From Protopterus annectens (lineage: Eukaryota; Chordata; Ceratodontiformes; Protopteridae), in assembly GCF_019279795.1 (NCBI RefSeq), contig NC_056726.1:1016414292-1016478291 (forward strand): a DNA stretch of 64,000 nt. The letters run 5' to 3'. Below, one piece after another: positions 46,645 to 58,514 of the stretch. Position 1 is the stretch's first letter, and each line of letters opens with the position of its first letter. The notes beneath the pieces are model-generated. The model did no database searches, was not told the DNA's origin, and worked only from the letters and a program-made list of their open reading frames with translations. The translations under genes were made by a program, and so were the position numbers.

Positions 46645-47227
46645 CACGCGTGCCAGTGTGTGTCAGATCATGTATGCTTGTGAATGGATGAATGTGCCTA
46701 TGAGTCCAACAAAACTGGATTGGTAGTTTTTCATAATGTTATTTAGTGCAGACATTTCCAGACAGGCAAACCTTCACTCCAAAGTTGCCTGCTCATCTAG
46801 TGATATTACTAATATCAGTGACATCAGAGGAAGTCGTACGTATGAGTATTTAATGCAAACATGAACCACAAAAACAGTGTCTTGAAGAAATAGTAAATAG
46901 GCCTAATTAATTACATGTGAGTCTATAGAGGGACTAAATTTCTAAATGTGGGAACTTCATAATGAGTTGTGTCAGATAACTGGAGCAGTAACTGTATAAA
47001 TCAGAGAACCCAGATTTCTAGAATAGAGCTAGATCATGGTCAAATGGGACCCTGGGTAGGATAATGGACTGCCTGCTTCCCCATCCATTCCCCCACCTGC
47101 TAATCCCCCTTCCACCCCACCATATGAATATCCCACTATTTGGCAGTCTCTTTCATCAATTACCATAAAACGCTGTGAAAAATGGAGGTCCAACAGTCCA
47201 AAGGTGGAAACTGAGCACAACAGCAGA
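46641..47227. other. No gene recognised
   Basis: Unremarkable non-coding sequence between microsatellites and a diverged direct repeat. Confidence 0.5.
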
Positions 47228-47725
47228 GTGTGACAACAAAAACCTTCAGAAATGCAAGTCGCAGTAGCTGAATGTAAGAGGTGATGCCAGTTCCCTCAAA
47301 TACAGCTCACAGTAAAAAACTCTGGGACTTGTAGTACAAAAATAAACACATTTTAAATAGGTACTTTGATACAAAACACACATACTGCCCCGGTGAAGGA
47401 ATCATATAAATATAAATATAAAGGCAATATAAGCCTTTCAAAGATCTTGGTCCCACCAAACAAACCATATCAAAACCAGACGTGATCCAGAAACTGCCAT
47501 TTGCTCTCATACATCTCCTCCTTTTGCTATTTTTTTATTTTTTTTATTTTCGTACATCACCTTCTCCACCCTTTTTTGCAGAATAAGATAATTCCCAGGT
47601 ACAAGCCAAGCACAGTGACAAACTGTGACAGCATAAGCCTTCAGAGATGCTATCTTTACTAGCCATGTGCAGGCCCTATGCCAGTTCACCCAAACTCAGG
47701 TCACAATAAAAAGTTCAGGGACATC
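47228..47725 (+). repeat. Diverged direct repeat pair of about 100 bp
   Basis: 47228-47328 and 47625-47725 share TGTGACA, CCTTCAGA(A/G)ATGC, ATGCCAGTTC(C/A)C and CTCA(C/G)(A/G) with about 70% identity. They lie just upstream of the Penelope-like frame. Whether they belong to that element is unknown. Confidence 0.5.
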
Positions 47726-47782
47726 TAATAAGGTATAAAGCACAAACATATTTGATTTCTTCATTGCCAAAGGTAGTATATG

Positions 47783-48122
47783 CTCGGAAGAGGATCACTT
47801 TTCTGAGACATGCAGTAGCGATTGGATTATTTATCTGGCTACTTGCAACTGCGGAGCATTTTATGTGGGGCAAACATCACGGCCCATGAGATTACGTATC
47901 TCTGAACATATTAGTAACATCAAACAGAAGAGAATTAATAATGCTTTATATAAACATCACATGGCACATCCAACAGCTAGATTTATGTTTACCATTATTG
48001 ATATGGTTTTTGGGGATCGTTCTAACAAAACAGGTTGGCATACAGTATTAAATGGTAAGGAAAAGAAATGGATTATTAAGCTTGGTGGGTTGTTTCACCC
48101 CGGATTAAATGAATATTTATGA
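47783..48122 (+). pseudogene. Penelope GIY-YIG endonuclease domain
   Basis: The open frame reads ETCSSDWIIYLATCNCGAFY, VGQTSRPMRLRISEHISNIK, HHMAHPTARFMFTIIDMVFG and LGGLFHPGLNEYL to a stop at 48122. The IYL...FYVGQT segment is the GIY-YIG equivalent. CxC before it and R-x-x-x-H after it are the usual Penelope features, as is the closing P-G-L-N. The domain nicks DNA for target-primed reverse transcription. The frame itself is unbroken, but the RT domain that should precede it is missing. Confidence 0.85.
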
Positions 48123-48180
48123 ATATCCACCAATGAAATCTGACTGTGTACCTTATAAACAGCTTTGATTTGATTGTCTT

Positions 48181-48240
48181 ACATGCACTGAAGAAGGCTG
48201 TGTACATTGTTTCCAGCCGAAACCGGTCTGTTTGCTGTTT
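48181..48240 (+). ncRNA. Hammerhead-ribozyme-like motif of the Penelope 3' end
   Basis: CTGAAGA (48188-48194) fits the hammerhead CUGANGA box. AGGCTG (48195-48200) can pair with CAGCC (48214-48218) as stem II. GAAA (48219-48222) is the second core box, and CCGGTC gives a short palindromic stem III ending in a UC cleavage site at 48227-48228. Stem I would pair 48182-48187 with 48229-48234, with one wobble and one mismatch. Penelope-like elements are known to carry hammerheads with very short stem III. Activity is not shown. Confidence 0.55.
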
Positions 48241-48317
48241 GTAGTTATGTATTGTCATAACATAATATAACATTTATGCATCTGGTCGCTGTTTGCTGGC
48301 TTTTCTTTTTGTGTGTT

Positions 48318-48575
48318 TCGACATTCAAAATGTCAAACTTGATAAACCAGCACCTGCAAACAGTGCAGAATGGAAAGATTTCTATCTTCCACACTGTAGA
48401 GCGATCTCGGAGTTGGTGTATTTAAGTTCTGGGGGGTGTGGGGGGCAGCGTGAAGGAAAGATTTTGTTGTGGGTTTTTTTTCTTCTTTTTATATGGTTGA
48501 CATTTCGAATGTTGATCATATGGTCTCAGTCATATGGTTTTCGACATTTTGAAATGTCGGCCATATCAAGTAGAC

Positions 48576-48578
<3 letters not shown>
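48318..48578. mobile_element. MITE, copy B
   Basis: The right end reads GACATTTTGAAATGTCGGCC and CAAGTAGACCCA. The left end is degraded (TCGACATTCAAAATGTCAAA). The middle has CACTGTAGAGCGATCTCGGA, GTTGGTGTATTTAA and GGGGGTGTGGGGGG, matching the reverse strand of copy C at 51902-52238 and more weakly copy A. Non-coding. Confidence 0.75.

Positions 48579-48616
<38 letters not shown>
48579..48616. repeat. (TA)n microsatellite
   Basis: About 38 bp of TA directly abutting the right end of MITE B. Confidence 0.95.
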
Positions 48617-48619
<3 letters not shown>

Positions 48620-50329
48620 ATATGTATGTATGTATAGAGAGAGAAAGAGAGAAAGACACACAGACAGCCAGTAAGTACAGCATTTTAAAGGACTTTGTTG
48701 TCCTTGTTTGGTAATTTGTTTCGCTTTCCACCTGAGGTGTATTATGTATGTATGTGTTTGCCTCAGTGTGTGCGCATGCATATGTGTGGGTAGTAATTTA
48801 CACATGCATGTGTGTTTTCTGCTTTTTTTTAACATATGTAAGACAAGAGACTGACAGTACTTGTTTAAAGCTGTCTTTTAAACGAGTATGTGCTGCATGT
48901 TGGGATTTCTCTTTTTCCTAAGGTACAGAAGCTGTGGAGCTGATTATATTGTCAGGAAGTGCAGTGCTTTAAGCTCTTTGCATGGTGTGCTTATATCTCA
49001 ACTTTCTCTGACTTTGTAGAATACCCATGATTCTGCCTCATATTTTTGCCGTGTCTCATAAAACTTTTGATTTTGTGCTAAATCGCTCAAGATTACAGCC
49101 AGTCAATAATGCCACACTTAGAGAATTCTCTTTAGTAGAGTCTTAAAAATACTGAGTCCCATCTTAGTGAATAAATAGTGCATTATACACTGCACAAGAA
49201 ACTAACTGGGAGATAATATGCATTTAGAAAAATTATGAAAACTTAAGTTAAAAAGGGTTTCCAGCTTATGTCACTGTAATTTTTTGAATTTGTAAATTTG
49301 TATCTGTCCTGTGACATAATAAGGGTATATTCTGTTTTCATATTTTAATGAAAATGACTGGGGATCCAGACACAGCAGAAAGTCACAGTATTTCTTCTTT
49401 CTTCATCTTTTCTTTGATTATTGTTCTTTAGTTCTTCTATTCTTTCTTTCACTTCTTTTATGTGTTTTCCTTTCTTTCTTGAAATTTGCATTAATTCATG
49501 CTGGTATGCTTTCCTTCTGTTTTTTTTTTTTTTCCCATTCTTGCAACAATGGTGAAATGCTGTGCTCAGTTACCAAAATCAAGAATTCAAAAGAGTCCTC
49601 TAGTTACAATAAACAGAGCATGTAATCATGAAAAATATTCTTACTACCCATCTGATTGTCTTGATATGTCTTGTGCAATTAGTCTTTCTGGCAGTTTAGT
49701 ACAGATAATTAGGACTAGGAGCTATTGATGAGTTTTGCCACATAGTCCTGGGTTTTAGCTCTATAATATCTGTGACTCAGCAGTATTCTGAGTTTATCCT
49801 TGAAAACAAGGCTCTCAAGCCTATTGAGTTTACATGGTTGACAGATACATAAAAACATTAGGGGTATTTATCTAGAAAGGTTTTAAATGCATTATTGCAT
49901 TCCATTTTCCCTTGTATTTAATGTTTAACTTCACATTTTTGGTTTTCTGCTGTCTTCTTTTCTTTACATTTAATTAATTTCTATTGGACAGCAGTTTGTA
50001 CCCAGGAAGCTGCTTTTATTTTCCACCTTGAAGATACTTAATTTATAGTTTCACTCTTCCCATATAGATAGGTCTCATCATTCATCACCACATATCAGAA
50101 AAGACTATATCTATATATATATTTCAGAAAGTTCATTCACTGATAATCTTAGTTGAAAGTATATGTGTCCAGAATGTACTTCCTATGCTGTTCTGAAATG
50201 ACAGTGTAGTGTGTATTCAAAATGTGGATTGGTGGAGAAACAAGCTTTGTTAGAAAAAGTTTAGAAAAGCAATTTAAAATGTAGTGCATTGTGATGTCCC
50301 ATATCTCCTTTTTTACACATAAAATATGT
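48617..50329. other. No gene recognised
   Basis: Non-coding sequence with T- and pyrimidine-rich tracts near 49390-49535. Frames are short and lack motifs. Confidence 0.5.
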
Positions 50330-51000
50330 GCTGTGCTCCATACAGAGCTGTAGGTAAGGACTGTGGTAGGTCATGGTATGAGATGTTTTGTGTGGCTACA
50401 ATGGAGTTAGATAAAGACTATACTTAATAACAAAATGTAGTGGGATAATATGTGGGAACGATACTGTTTTTTTCCCCATATGAAACTGTACATAAGGAGT
50501 CCTGTGTAATCTGTGATGTGTTACCATATCTGGGGTAGCTACAGACTGTGTAGGAACTTCTCTGATAGCTTTGCTCTCTTCACACATAATAGGTACTTAT
50601 CTGATAGTATTGCTGTATTCACACAAGACGTACATGTGTAAGGACACTGGCTGGACATGGTGTAAGAGCTTTGTTATGTTAGGAAATAGGTAAGGACTAT
50701 GGGGGCACATTATATGATTACTGTGGAATGGTCTGTGGTGGAGTTGTTTTGGGGGTTTGCTGGATTTTCATATGGGACTTTTGTATGGACTGCAACAAGA
50801 CATCTGTAGGAACTTTGTTGTCTTGTGTTCACATACATTGCTGTAGGAAAGGACTGTGGTGAGAAGAATACTGTGTTCATATATAGTATATGGGTAAGGA
50901 CAATTGTGGTAACTGTGAAAGAGCTGTGTTGTATTTACATATGGGGTGTAGGTAAGGATGGTCATGGTAACTGTGTAAGAGCACTGCTGTATTTACATAT
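50330..51000. repeat. Degenerate ~58-bp minisatellite, left part
   Basis: Units of about 58 bp carry GTAGGTAAGGA, TGGTAACTGTG, TAAGAGC and CTGTATTTACATAT. They are clear from about 50820 and progressively degenerate to the left. The same units continue at 54279 beyond the CR1 insertion. Confidence 0.75.
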
Positions 51001-51020
51001 CTTACTGAAACAAAATCAGG

Positions 51021-54000
51021 GTTGTGCTGCTTAATGCTAGGACTTTAAATGTGAAACTGCACTCCCTGGAAGCATTTCTCATCTTGGAGGATTCTGACAT
51101 CTGTGCAGTTACTGAGACATGGTTCAAGGCCTCTAAAAACACCCATGCCATGCAAGGCTACAATGCCCTTCTCACATTCAGACATCAAAATGATTGTGAA
51201 GGAACCAAAGGTGGAGGTGTATCCATCTTCATTAAAACCAAATACTCTTTGAGACTGGTCAAACAGCATGACTCTCACAAACTACTCCATGTCCAATTAA
51301 CTATTGGGAAAGTACCATACCACATAATTGCTAGCTATAGATCCCACACCATGAACCAGGATAAGTACATTGCCTACCTCGATTTACTGGAATCCCTTGC
51401 CATACAGCCCAACACCATAGTCATGGGAGATTTCAACTATTCTTCCATAGACTGGGGGACATACATGAGAAAAAACATGCCCACCCACAGGTACCTGGAC
51501 TTTGTTAGCACAAATGCTCTGGAACAGATAGTCTTCACCTCCACTAAGGGCTCTAATGTTCAGGACATAGTACTTATCAACATGGAGTTCACTGTACTAC
51601 CCCATGAATAATGCCCTCCCTGGATAGGTCAGACCACAAATCAGTCTTGTTTGAAGTAACTACTGGAACTGACACCCTCACAGGAACAAAAATTATAAAA
51701 AACTTTACCAAAGCTAAGTACAGTGTACTAAGCAATGGTATAAAAAGCTTCATTACACCCACAGTCACAGACATCAATGATCACTATACAGAAATGTATG
51801 CAAATGCCCTGCACAAACACTTAAGTGACTGCATAAACTCTGCTGTACATGACCGGATCAAATCCAGGTCCTTCCATAAAAACAAGCCACCAAGTATAAA
51901 CGGGTCTATATATTAGATAATTGAACTTTTGAAAGTTCGTCTATCATATGGTCGAGAACTTTCAAAAGTTCAAATATCTAATAATAAAAAATAAACTACA
52001 CAAAAAAACTACCTGGATGTTTTAAACAGTGGAGCAAGCCCCCGTGCACCCCCCACAACCCCACTCTTTAAATATACCAACTCCAAGATTGCACTACAGT
52101 GCAGAAAAGGGAAATCTTCCCATTCCACATTGTATGGAGATCTCCATTAAAACATTTGAACGTTTAAAAATTCAATCATATGGTGTCGACCATATGACAC
52201 TCGAACTTTTGAAAGTTCGATCATTCAATATAGACCCATATAAACAGATTATATAACAAGAGGAAGAAACTGTTGCCCAAAAGAAAGAGGGATATCACTC
52301 TGCAGAGGAAGAGTTCCCTCCTAAGCCTAAACAGGAAAAATCAGAAATCCTGTAAAGTTTTCTAAAGTAAATTATGAAACTAAAATCATATCCATAGCCA
52401 AGGATAATTATAAGGCATTCTTTAACTACATCCAAAATCTAAAAGAGAATTCCCAGCTATCTGGTTGTAGATGGGATCACTCATACGACACTGGAAGATA
52501 TCACCAACCTGCTAGTTGACAGGTTCAGTGCAAAATTCACCTCCCTATCCCCACCTACCATATCTCAAAGCATAACTGACACCAGTCCTCTGCTGAGTAT
52601 CTCTAGAAAAGAGGTAATCTCTGTGCTCGCCAAGGCCAAAAACATGGTCTCAATGGGACCAGATAATATTCCAAGTTGTTTAATAAACAATCTAAAACAA
52701 GACCTAGTGGACCCACTTGCTGTTATCTTTAAAAATAGTTGGAGAACTAGCTATGTTTTTGCAGAATAGAGAACAGTAGCAGTAATCCCCTGCACAAGGG
52801 GGGAGGGCATCAACTGTCCCTGAGAACTACAGCCCCCATACGTCTAAACAGCTTTATCTGTGATAGAAAGAATTATGATGGACCTTATCAAAATAGCTGA
52901 CCTCCAAACAGTGGACCCATCTTAGTTTGGCTTTGTTAAGGGAAGATTATGCTTATTATACCTGGTAGACTTCTTCGAAAATATTACCAGAGTCAAGGAT
53001 GCGGTAAGACAGTACACACAACTTATCTCAACCTTGCCAAGACTTTTGGCAGAATTCTCATCTCTGGTATCATTGAGAAACTCTCCCTAGATAGGGATTA
53101 ACTCCTGATTTACTAGATTTGTGCTCAATTGGCTCACTGACAGAACACACTCTATTAAAATTGGTGACTCCACCTCTACCAGTAGTCCTGTCACCAGTGG
53201 AGTGCCACAGGGGTCTGTGCTGGGCCTCTTACTGTTTGACGTCTATTTCTCAGAAGTTCAGGCCAAAGAAGATGGCCTTTGGCTCACCAAGTTCACTGAT
53301 GATTACAAACTCAGAGCAATCACTGAGGCATCTAATGATGTCAACATGTTACAAGAAGGGCTAACACAAAAAAAGATTGGTGCCAAAGTCATGGTGTAAC
53401 TAAGTGAAAAAAATACATTATTACTCCTTTGGCAAAATGGAATTACCTACAAATTACAATATTGACAGCACCCCCTTGAGTTCCAACCCAGTGGTGTGAG
53501 ACTTGGGAACACAGGTTTATAGCAATCTGGACTTTGACCACCAACTTACCACAGTGTTAAGGAAAGCCTTCTACACAGAGCACTTCATAAGCAAGGGCAT
53601 AGCATCCAGGTCAAGGGATGTTATAAATCCACTGTACTTGCCCCTCATCAGACCACTAATAGAGTATAATGCACTCTTTGGCATTTACCTCACCAGACAC
53701 CTGCAGGAGCTGGAGAGAACTCAGAGGTTTCTCACTAAGAAAATACAGGGACACCAAACCATGACCTATGTGGACAGGCAAAAAGCCCTGTCAGTTTTCT
53801 CTGTATCTTATAGGGTGCTGAGAAGTGACTTGTGCCTTGTCTATAGGGCAATCACCAACTCTGCCCTAATGGAAATGTTACACATCCACAAGTCAAATGG
53901 TTTAAGACTCACTCGCTGTAGGGATCTCAACCTACGTTGTGTCATTAACAGATCATGCTGGAGAGACAGAAATTCCTTCCAGACACCACTGCTTCTCCGG

Positions 54001-54129
54001 AAGAGACTGCCTCTTCATATACAAAAGAGCTCCTCACTGACCCTATTTAAACACAGCCTAGATAATTGGATGGGAGACCCCAAAATTGCCCCATTGGGTG
54101 GCACCTATGTCCCTTATGGACAGGGGTAG
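51021..54129 (+). pseudogene. CR1 ORF2, broken and interrupted by a MITE
   Basis: The endonuclease part (51024-51611) is an unbroken frame: LLNARTLNVKLHSLEAFLIL, DSDICAVTETWFKASK, KGGGVSIFIKTKYSLRL and IVMGDFNYSSIDWGTY. After frame changes the linker reaches NKPPSIN, where the MITE cuts in, and resumes with YNKRKKLLPKRKRD. RT blocks are decayed: GVPQGSVLGLLLFDVYFSEV and KFTDDYKLRA are readable (53200-53320). The C-terminal 208 residues (53503-54129) are open, ending HSLDNWMGDPKI. Not functional. Confidence 0.88.
51902..52238. mobile_element. MITE, copy C, inserted in CR1 copy 3
   Basis: A 337-bp non-coding element with inverted ends (GGGTCTATATATT and AATATAGACCCA), flanked by TATAAAC at 51895-51901 and 52239-52245. 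Removing it and one flank restores the CR1 reading PSINRLYNKRKK. Subterminal palindromes GAACTTTTGAAAGTTC occur at 51923-51938 and 52203-52218, with CATATGGTCGA beside them. The middle matches MITE B on the opposite strand. Confidence 0.9.
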
Positions 54130-54278
54130 CTGGTGTTGATCACAGACCTTCTCTGTTCATAAATTCATTCTTTGAATTCCCTAAAAACAGTACAAATGGG
54201 GATATTTGGAATTAACATGTCTAGGTTTGTAAAGGCACTAGGGCTGCTAGCCTAGTGATCTCCTATGAACCTATGAAC

Positions 54279-54940
54279 ATATGGGGTGCAGGTAAGGATG
54301 GCTGTGGTAACTGTGTAATAGCAGTACTGTATTTACTTATGGGCATAGGTAGGGACGTTTGTGGTAAATGTGTAAGAGCAGTGCTGTATTTACATACTGG
54401 GTGTATGTAAGGACAGTTGTGGTAACTGTGTAAGAGCTGCGCTGTATTTATATATGGTGTGAAGGTAAGGATGATTGTGGTAACTCTGTAAAAGCAGTGT
54501 TGCATTTACATATGGGGAGTATGCAAGGGCAGTTGTTGTAACTGTGTAAGGGCAGTTCTGTATTTACATATTTGGTGTAGGTTAGGGCTGGTGTTAACTC
54601 TTTAAGAGCAGTGTTGTATTTACATATGAGGTGTAGGTAAGGACAGTTGTGGTAACTGTAAGAGCGGTGCTGTATTTACATATGTGGTGTAGGTTAGGGC
54701 TGGTCTAACTCTGTAAGAGCAGTGTTGTATTTACATATGAGGTGTAGGTAAGGACAGTTGTGGTAACTGTGTAAGGGCAGTGCTGAATTTACATATGGTG
54801 TGTAGGTAAGGATGGTTGTGGTAAATGCATACGAGCAGTGCTGTATTTTCACATGGGGAGAAAGTAAGAGTGGTGGTGGCAATTATGTTAACTGTAGGGT
54901 GTAGACAAGGATGCTGTTCGCAACTTTTGTAAGCTCTGCT
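54279..54940. repeat. ~58-bp minisatellite, right part
   Basis: About eleven units with GTAGGTAAGGACAGTTGTGG, TAACTGTGTAAGAGCAGTG and CTGTATTTACATATGGG, varying in sequence and slightly in length. They continue the array broken by the CR1 insertion. Confidence 0.9.
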
Positions 54941-54949
54941 GTTTTCACA

Positions 54950-55893
54950 TATGGTGTATCGTGACATGTTTTCTTTAGTAATATGCATGGTGTTTCGTAA
55001 CATGTTTTCTTTCATAAGATTCATGGTGTATCCTGACATGTTTTCCTTGGAAAGATTCATGGTGTATTGTGACATGTTTTTCTTGGTAAGATTCATGGTG
55101 TATCCTGACATGTTTTCCTTGGAAAGATTCATGGTGTATTGTGACATGTTTTCCTTGGTAAGATTCATGGTGTATCGTGACATGTTTTCCTTGGTAAGAT
55201 TCATGGTGTATCATGACATGTTTTCCTTGGTAAGATTCACGGTGTATCATGACACGTTTTCCTTGGTAAGATTCATGGTGTATCATGACATGTTTTCCTT
55301 GGTAAGATTCATGGTGCATCATGACATGTTTTCCTTGGTAAGATTCACGGTGTATCATGACATGTTTTCCTTGGTAAGATTCATGGTGTATCATGACATG
55401 TTTTCCTTGGTAAGATTCACAGTGTATCATGACATGTTTTCCTTGGTAAGATTCATGGTGTATCATGACATGTTTTCCTTGGTAAGATTCATGGTGTATC
55501 GTGACATGTTTTCCTTGTTAAGATTCATGGTGTATCGTGACATGTTTTCCTTGGTTAGTTTCATGGTGTATTGTGACATGTTTTCCTTGGTAAGATTCAT
55601 GGTGTATCATGACATGTTTTCCTTGGTAGGATTCATGGTGTATCATGACATGTTTTCCTTGGTAAGATTCATGGTGTATCGTGACATGTTTTCCTTGGTA
55701 AGATTCATGGAGTATCATGACATGTTTTCCTTGGTAAGATTCATGGTGTATCATGACATGTTTTCCTTGGTAAGATTCATGGTGTATCATGACATGTTTT
55801 CCTTGGTAAGATTCATGGTGTATCATGACATGTTTTCCTTGGTAAGATTCATGGTGTATCGTGACATGTTTTCCTTTGTAATATTCATACTTA
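54950..55893. repeat. 36-bp minisatellite, about 26 units
   Basis: The unit is ATGGTGTATC(A/G)TGACATG followed by TTTTCCTTGGTAAGATTC. Units are contiguous with mainly single-base variants (such as ATCATG, ATCGTG and ATTGTG). Because 36 is a multiple of 3 and the unit lacks stops in several frames, long artificial frames exist on both strands: FMVYHDMFSLVR on plus and MIHHESYQGKHV on minus, each 12 residues per unit. Confidence 0.95.
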
Positions 55894-56610
55894 CTTTTGG
55901 AGAAAATGACTCTGGTAGGATCTGGTGTAAGATCTGTACTGGGTTCACATACTATGAGTACTATGGCACTTTGTGTGAGAGATTTGTAGTTTACAGATAT
56001 GTGGATATAACGTGGACTTTGGGCTTGTTGTATGCTCTGTGCTGTTCTCTTCTAATGGATAATGGGTAGCTAATGGCTGCAATAGGAAATGCTGTGGCAG
56101 CTATGTTGTATAACGCAATGAGTGTTGACAAGTACAGTAATGCATCTCGCTATAAGATATATGCTGTGTTCATGTACAAAATGGTGCAGGTAAGTTATGT
56201 AGTGGGACCCAAGGCATTTGATATGTATCCATATGAAGTTAATGTGGATTGGGGTGGTTACTGGTATGACAGCATGGCTGTCTTTACAGACTGTCATACT
56301 GGCAATGACTGCAGCTCTGTTTGATGAAAGACTTATTCTCTGTTTATACAATGAAAGCATGGGTAAGGACTGCAGTAGGGCTTGAAGTGAGAGCTGTCCT
56401 GGGCTTATACACGTGGGTTTACATAGGGTTATATATTGGATTTTCCTGAATCTTTTGATGTCTTCACACAGTCTGTTTAAGATAAGGGCAATAGTGACAC
56501 CTGATCTGGGAACCTATGCTGCATTCAGTGAAATGTGGCGTGATAGCTGCTGTGTCCATATATGGAGTGCAAGTAAGGGCTGTCATGTCACTTAGTCGGA
56601 GAACTGTGAT
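55894..56610. repeat. Degenerate minisatellite continuation
   Basis: Looser units with GGTAAGGACTG, TGTGAGAGC(T/A) and TTCACATA words continue the pattern of the ~58-bp array at low similarity. Confidence in the boundary is low. Confidence 0.45.
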
Positions 56611-56624
56611 TTGTTCACTTGCAT

Positions 56625-57330
56625 GATGTAACAACAAGCTGTAACAGCAAATGGGGGAACCAGAAGAAGCTTAGAACTGAGACAGAAGGGAAAATAGTGG
56701 AACAGATTAACAGCTTCAAGTACTGGAAGGGTGGCTGAGGAGAGGGGAAGTCTGAATGCGGAGGGAAAAGCTGGAATCACAGGGGTTGCAGCCAACTGAA
56801 ACAATGTCAAGTATAGTGTATGACACAAGAATGCCAAAGAACCTGTAAAGTAATGTGTACAAAGCAGTGGTGTGACCATTACTACAGTATGGTATGGAAA
56901 CCTGCACTGTGAAGGCAGAGCAGTTGAGGAATCAAGAGATGAGGGAAAAGAAGTGCCTGAGAAGGATGGTAGGATGCACACTATGCGCCAGATGAAGAAA
57001 TAAGAACATCAGAACAGAAGCCCAAGTAGCTCCAATCACAGAGAATGTCAAGGATTATAGTGGTTCAGGCACATGTGTAGTAAAGCATAAGACAATATGG
57101 TGAAGAAAAGTTAGGACAGACAGGAAGAGGTTAAGAGGATTTGAGGGTATCCAGCAAAGAGAAGGATGGATTGTCTGATGGACAACCTGCAACAGTCAGA
57201 CATGACTATCAAAGGAGGTAGGAGAGTGGCATTAAACTGAGTGAGAAGGCAACAGTTGACACAACACCTTGACCCCATGTACAAATGTGGGAAAAAGGGA
57301 TTGATGGTGATGATGATGATGATCTGGGCA
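56625..57330 (+). mobile_element. RTE-clade LINE 3' fragment
   Basis: Broken frames decode the RTE reverse-transcriptase C-terminus: EQINSFKYW, GLQPTETMSSIVYDTRMPKN, SNVYKAVV with LLQYGMETCTVKAEQ, and REKKCLRRMVGCTLC. The C-terminal ENVKDYRVQAHV stretch follows. It ends CCCCATGTACAAATGTGGG and a (GAT)n tail at 57305-57325. The tail and the CCATGT words match the RTE copy at 24690-25735. 5' truncated and inactive. Confidence 0.78.
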
Positions 57331-57383
57331 CTAGGAAGACAGGCAGTGTGATTCAGATTCACCAATATAGGTCTTCTCTTAAT

Positions 57384-57388
57384 GGCAC
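57384..57388. repeat. Target-site duplication GGCAC, left
   Basis: GGCAC immediately precedes TGTGAT at the left LTR edge. The same five bases follow the right LTR at 61478-61482. Five bases is the usual Ty3-type duplication. Confidence 0.8.
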
Positions 57389-57974
<586 letters not shown>

Positions 57975-57978
<4 letters not shown>

Positions 57979-57984
57979 CCCCTT
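57975..57984 (-). promoter_or_regulatory. Polypurine tract
   Basis: The minus strand reads GAAGGGGGACA immediately before the 3' LTR. This is the expected primer site for second-strand synthesis, and it fixes the orientation of the element. Confidence 0.65.
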
Positions 57985-58079
57985 CAAAGACTTAAGCTAG
58001 TTTTTCAAGTACCCTTTGAGAAACATTGCTTGAGACGGTTAAGTCTATCTGGGAATATCTTACACCATTCCCTGTCTTG

Positions 58080-58512
58080 AGAACTGATCTGTATTGGCAT
58101 TACTGACACCACTACAGTGCTGCACTGTCATATCATATGCCTGCAACCCTAGGCTACACCTTAGTAACTTGGCATTTTTCTGGCTGGCTTGATGTAGCCA
58201 TGTTAAGGGATTGTCATCTGTAACTACAATGAATTTCCTTTCATACAGATAAGGCTGAAGTTTTCACAGAGCCCATACTATGGCAGGGCATTCCTCCCAG
58301 GGTTGGAGCCTATGGCTGAGATATACCACTGGGTGCTCTTCTCCCTCTGAGGAAACCTGGCTGCATACAACCCCCACACCATGGTTTGAAGCATCCACCT
58401 GCACAGCAAATTCTTTGCTGTAATCTGGACTGACTAACACAGGGGGTCCTCCCAAAGCTCCTTTAAGCTTCTGGTCTTTAGGTGCATCACCCAACAGTGC
58501 TCCCACAGGCAC
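58080..58512 (-). pseudogene. Gmr1-like RT C-terminal edge and RNase H
   Basis: Reading on the minus strand: GPPVLVSPDYSKEFAVQVDA, SNHGVGVVCSQ, HPVVYLSHRLQPWEECPAIV, a stop, then FIVVTDDNPLTWLHQASQK, LGLQAYDMTVQHC and NANTDQFSRQ. The aspartates in VQVDAS, VVTDDN and ANTDQF fit the RNase H acidic residues. RT blocks that should precede it are gone: the frame meets integrase sequence near 58500. The domain ends about 100 bp before the 3' LTR with no integrase after it. Confidence 0.85.
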
Positions 58513-58514
58513 GC

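Larger units (their letters stand above)
47780..48290 (+). mobile_element. Penelope-like element, 3' end
   Basis: A GIY-YIG endonuclease frame (47783-48122) is followed within 70 bp by a conserved-looking 3' segment with CTGAAGAAGGC and CCGAAACCGG. That pairing is typical of Penelope-like retroelement ends. The reverse transcriptase part is not present, so the copy is 5' truncated. It stops just before MITE B at 48318. Confidence 0.82.
51001..54278 (+). mobile_element. CR1-clade LINE, copy 3, inserted in a minisatellite
   Basis: A plus-strand copy 5' truncated at the start of the endonuclease. It ends in the tandem 8-bp tail CCTATGAACCTATGAA, the kind of octamer tail that CR1 elements carry. 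Minisatellite sequence ending TTTACATAT at 51000 resumes as CATATGGGGTG at 54279, giving a CATAT target duplication and a clean empty site. MITE C interrupts it at 51902-52238. Confidence 0.9.

Noticed and set aside
54950-55893. CRISPR-like array, because the repeat is 36 bp
   Set aside because: Units are contiguous with no unique spacers, and the surrounding DNA is vertebrate.
54951-56069. A 372-residue plus-strand frame with 12-residue repeats
   Set aside because: It is produced by a 36-bp tandem repeat whose length is a multiple of three; minus-strand frames are equally open. No domain, start context or splice support.
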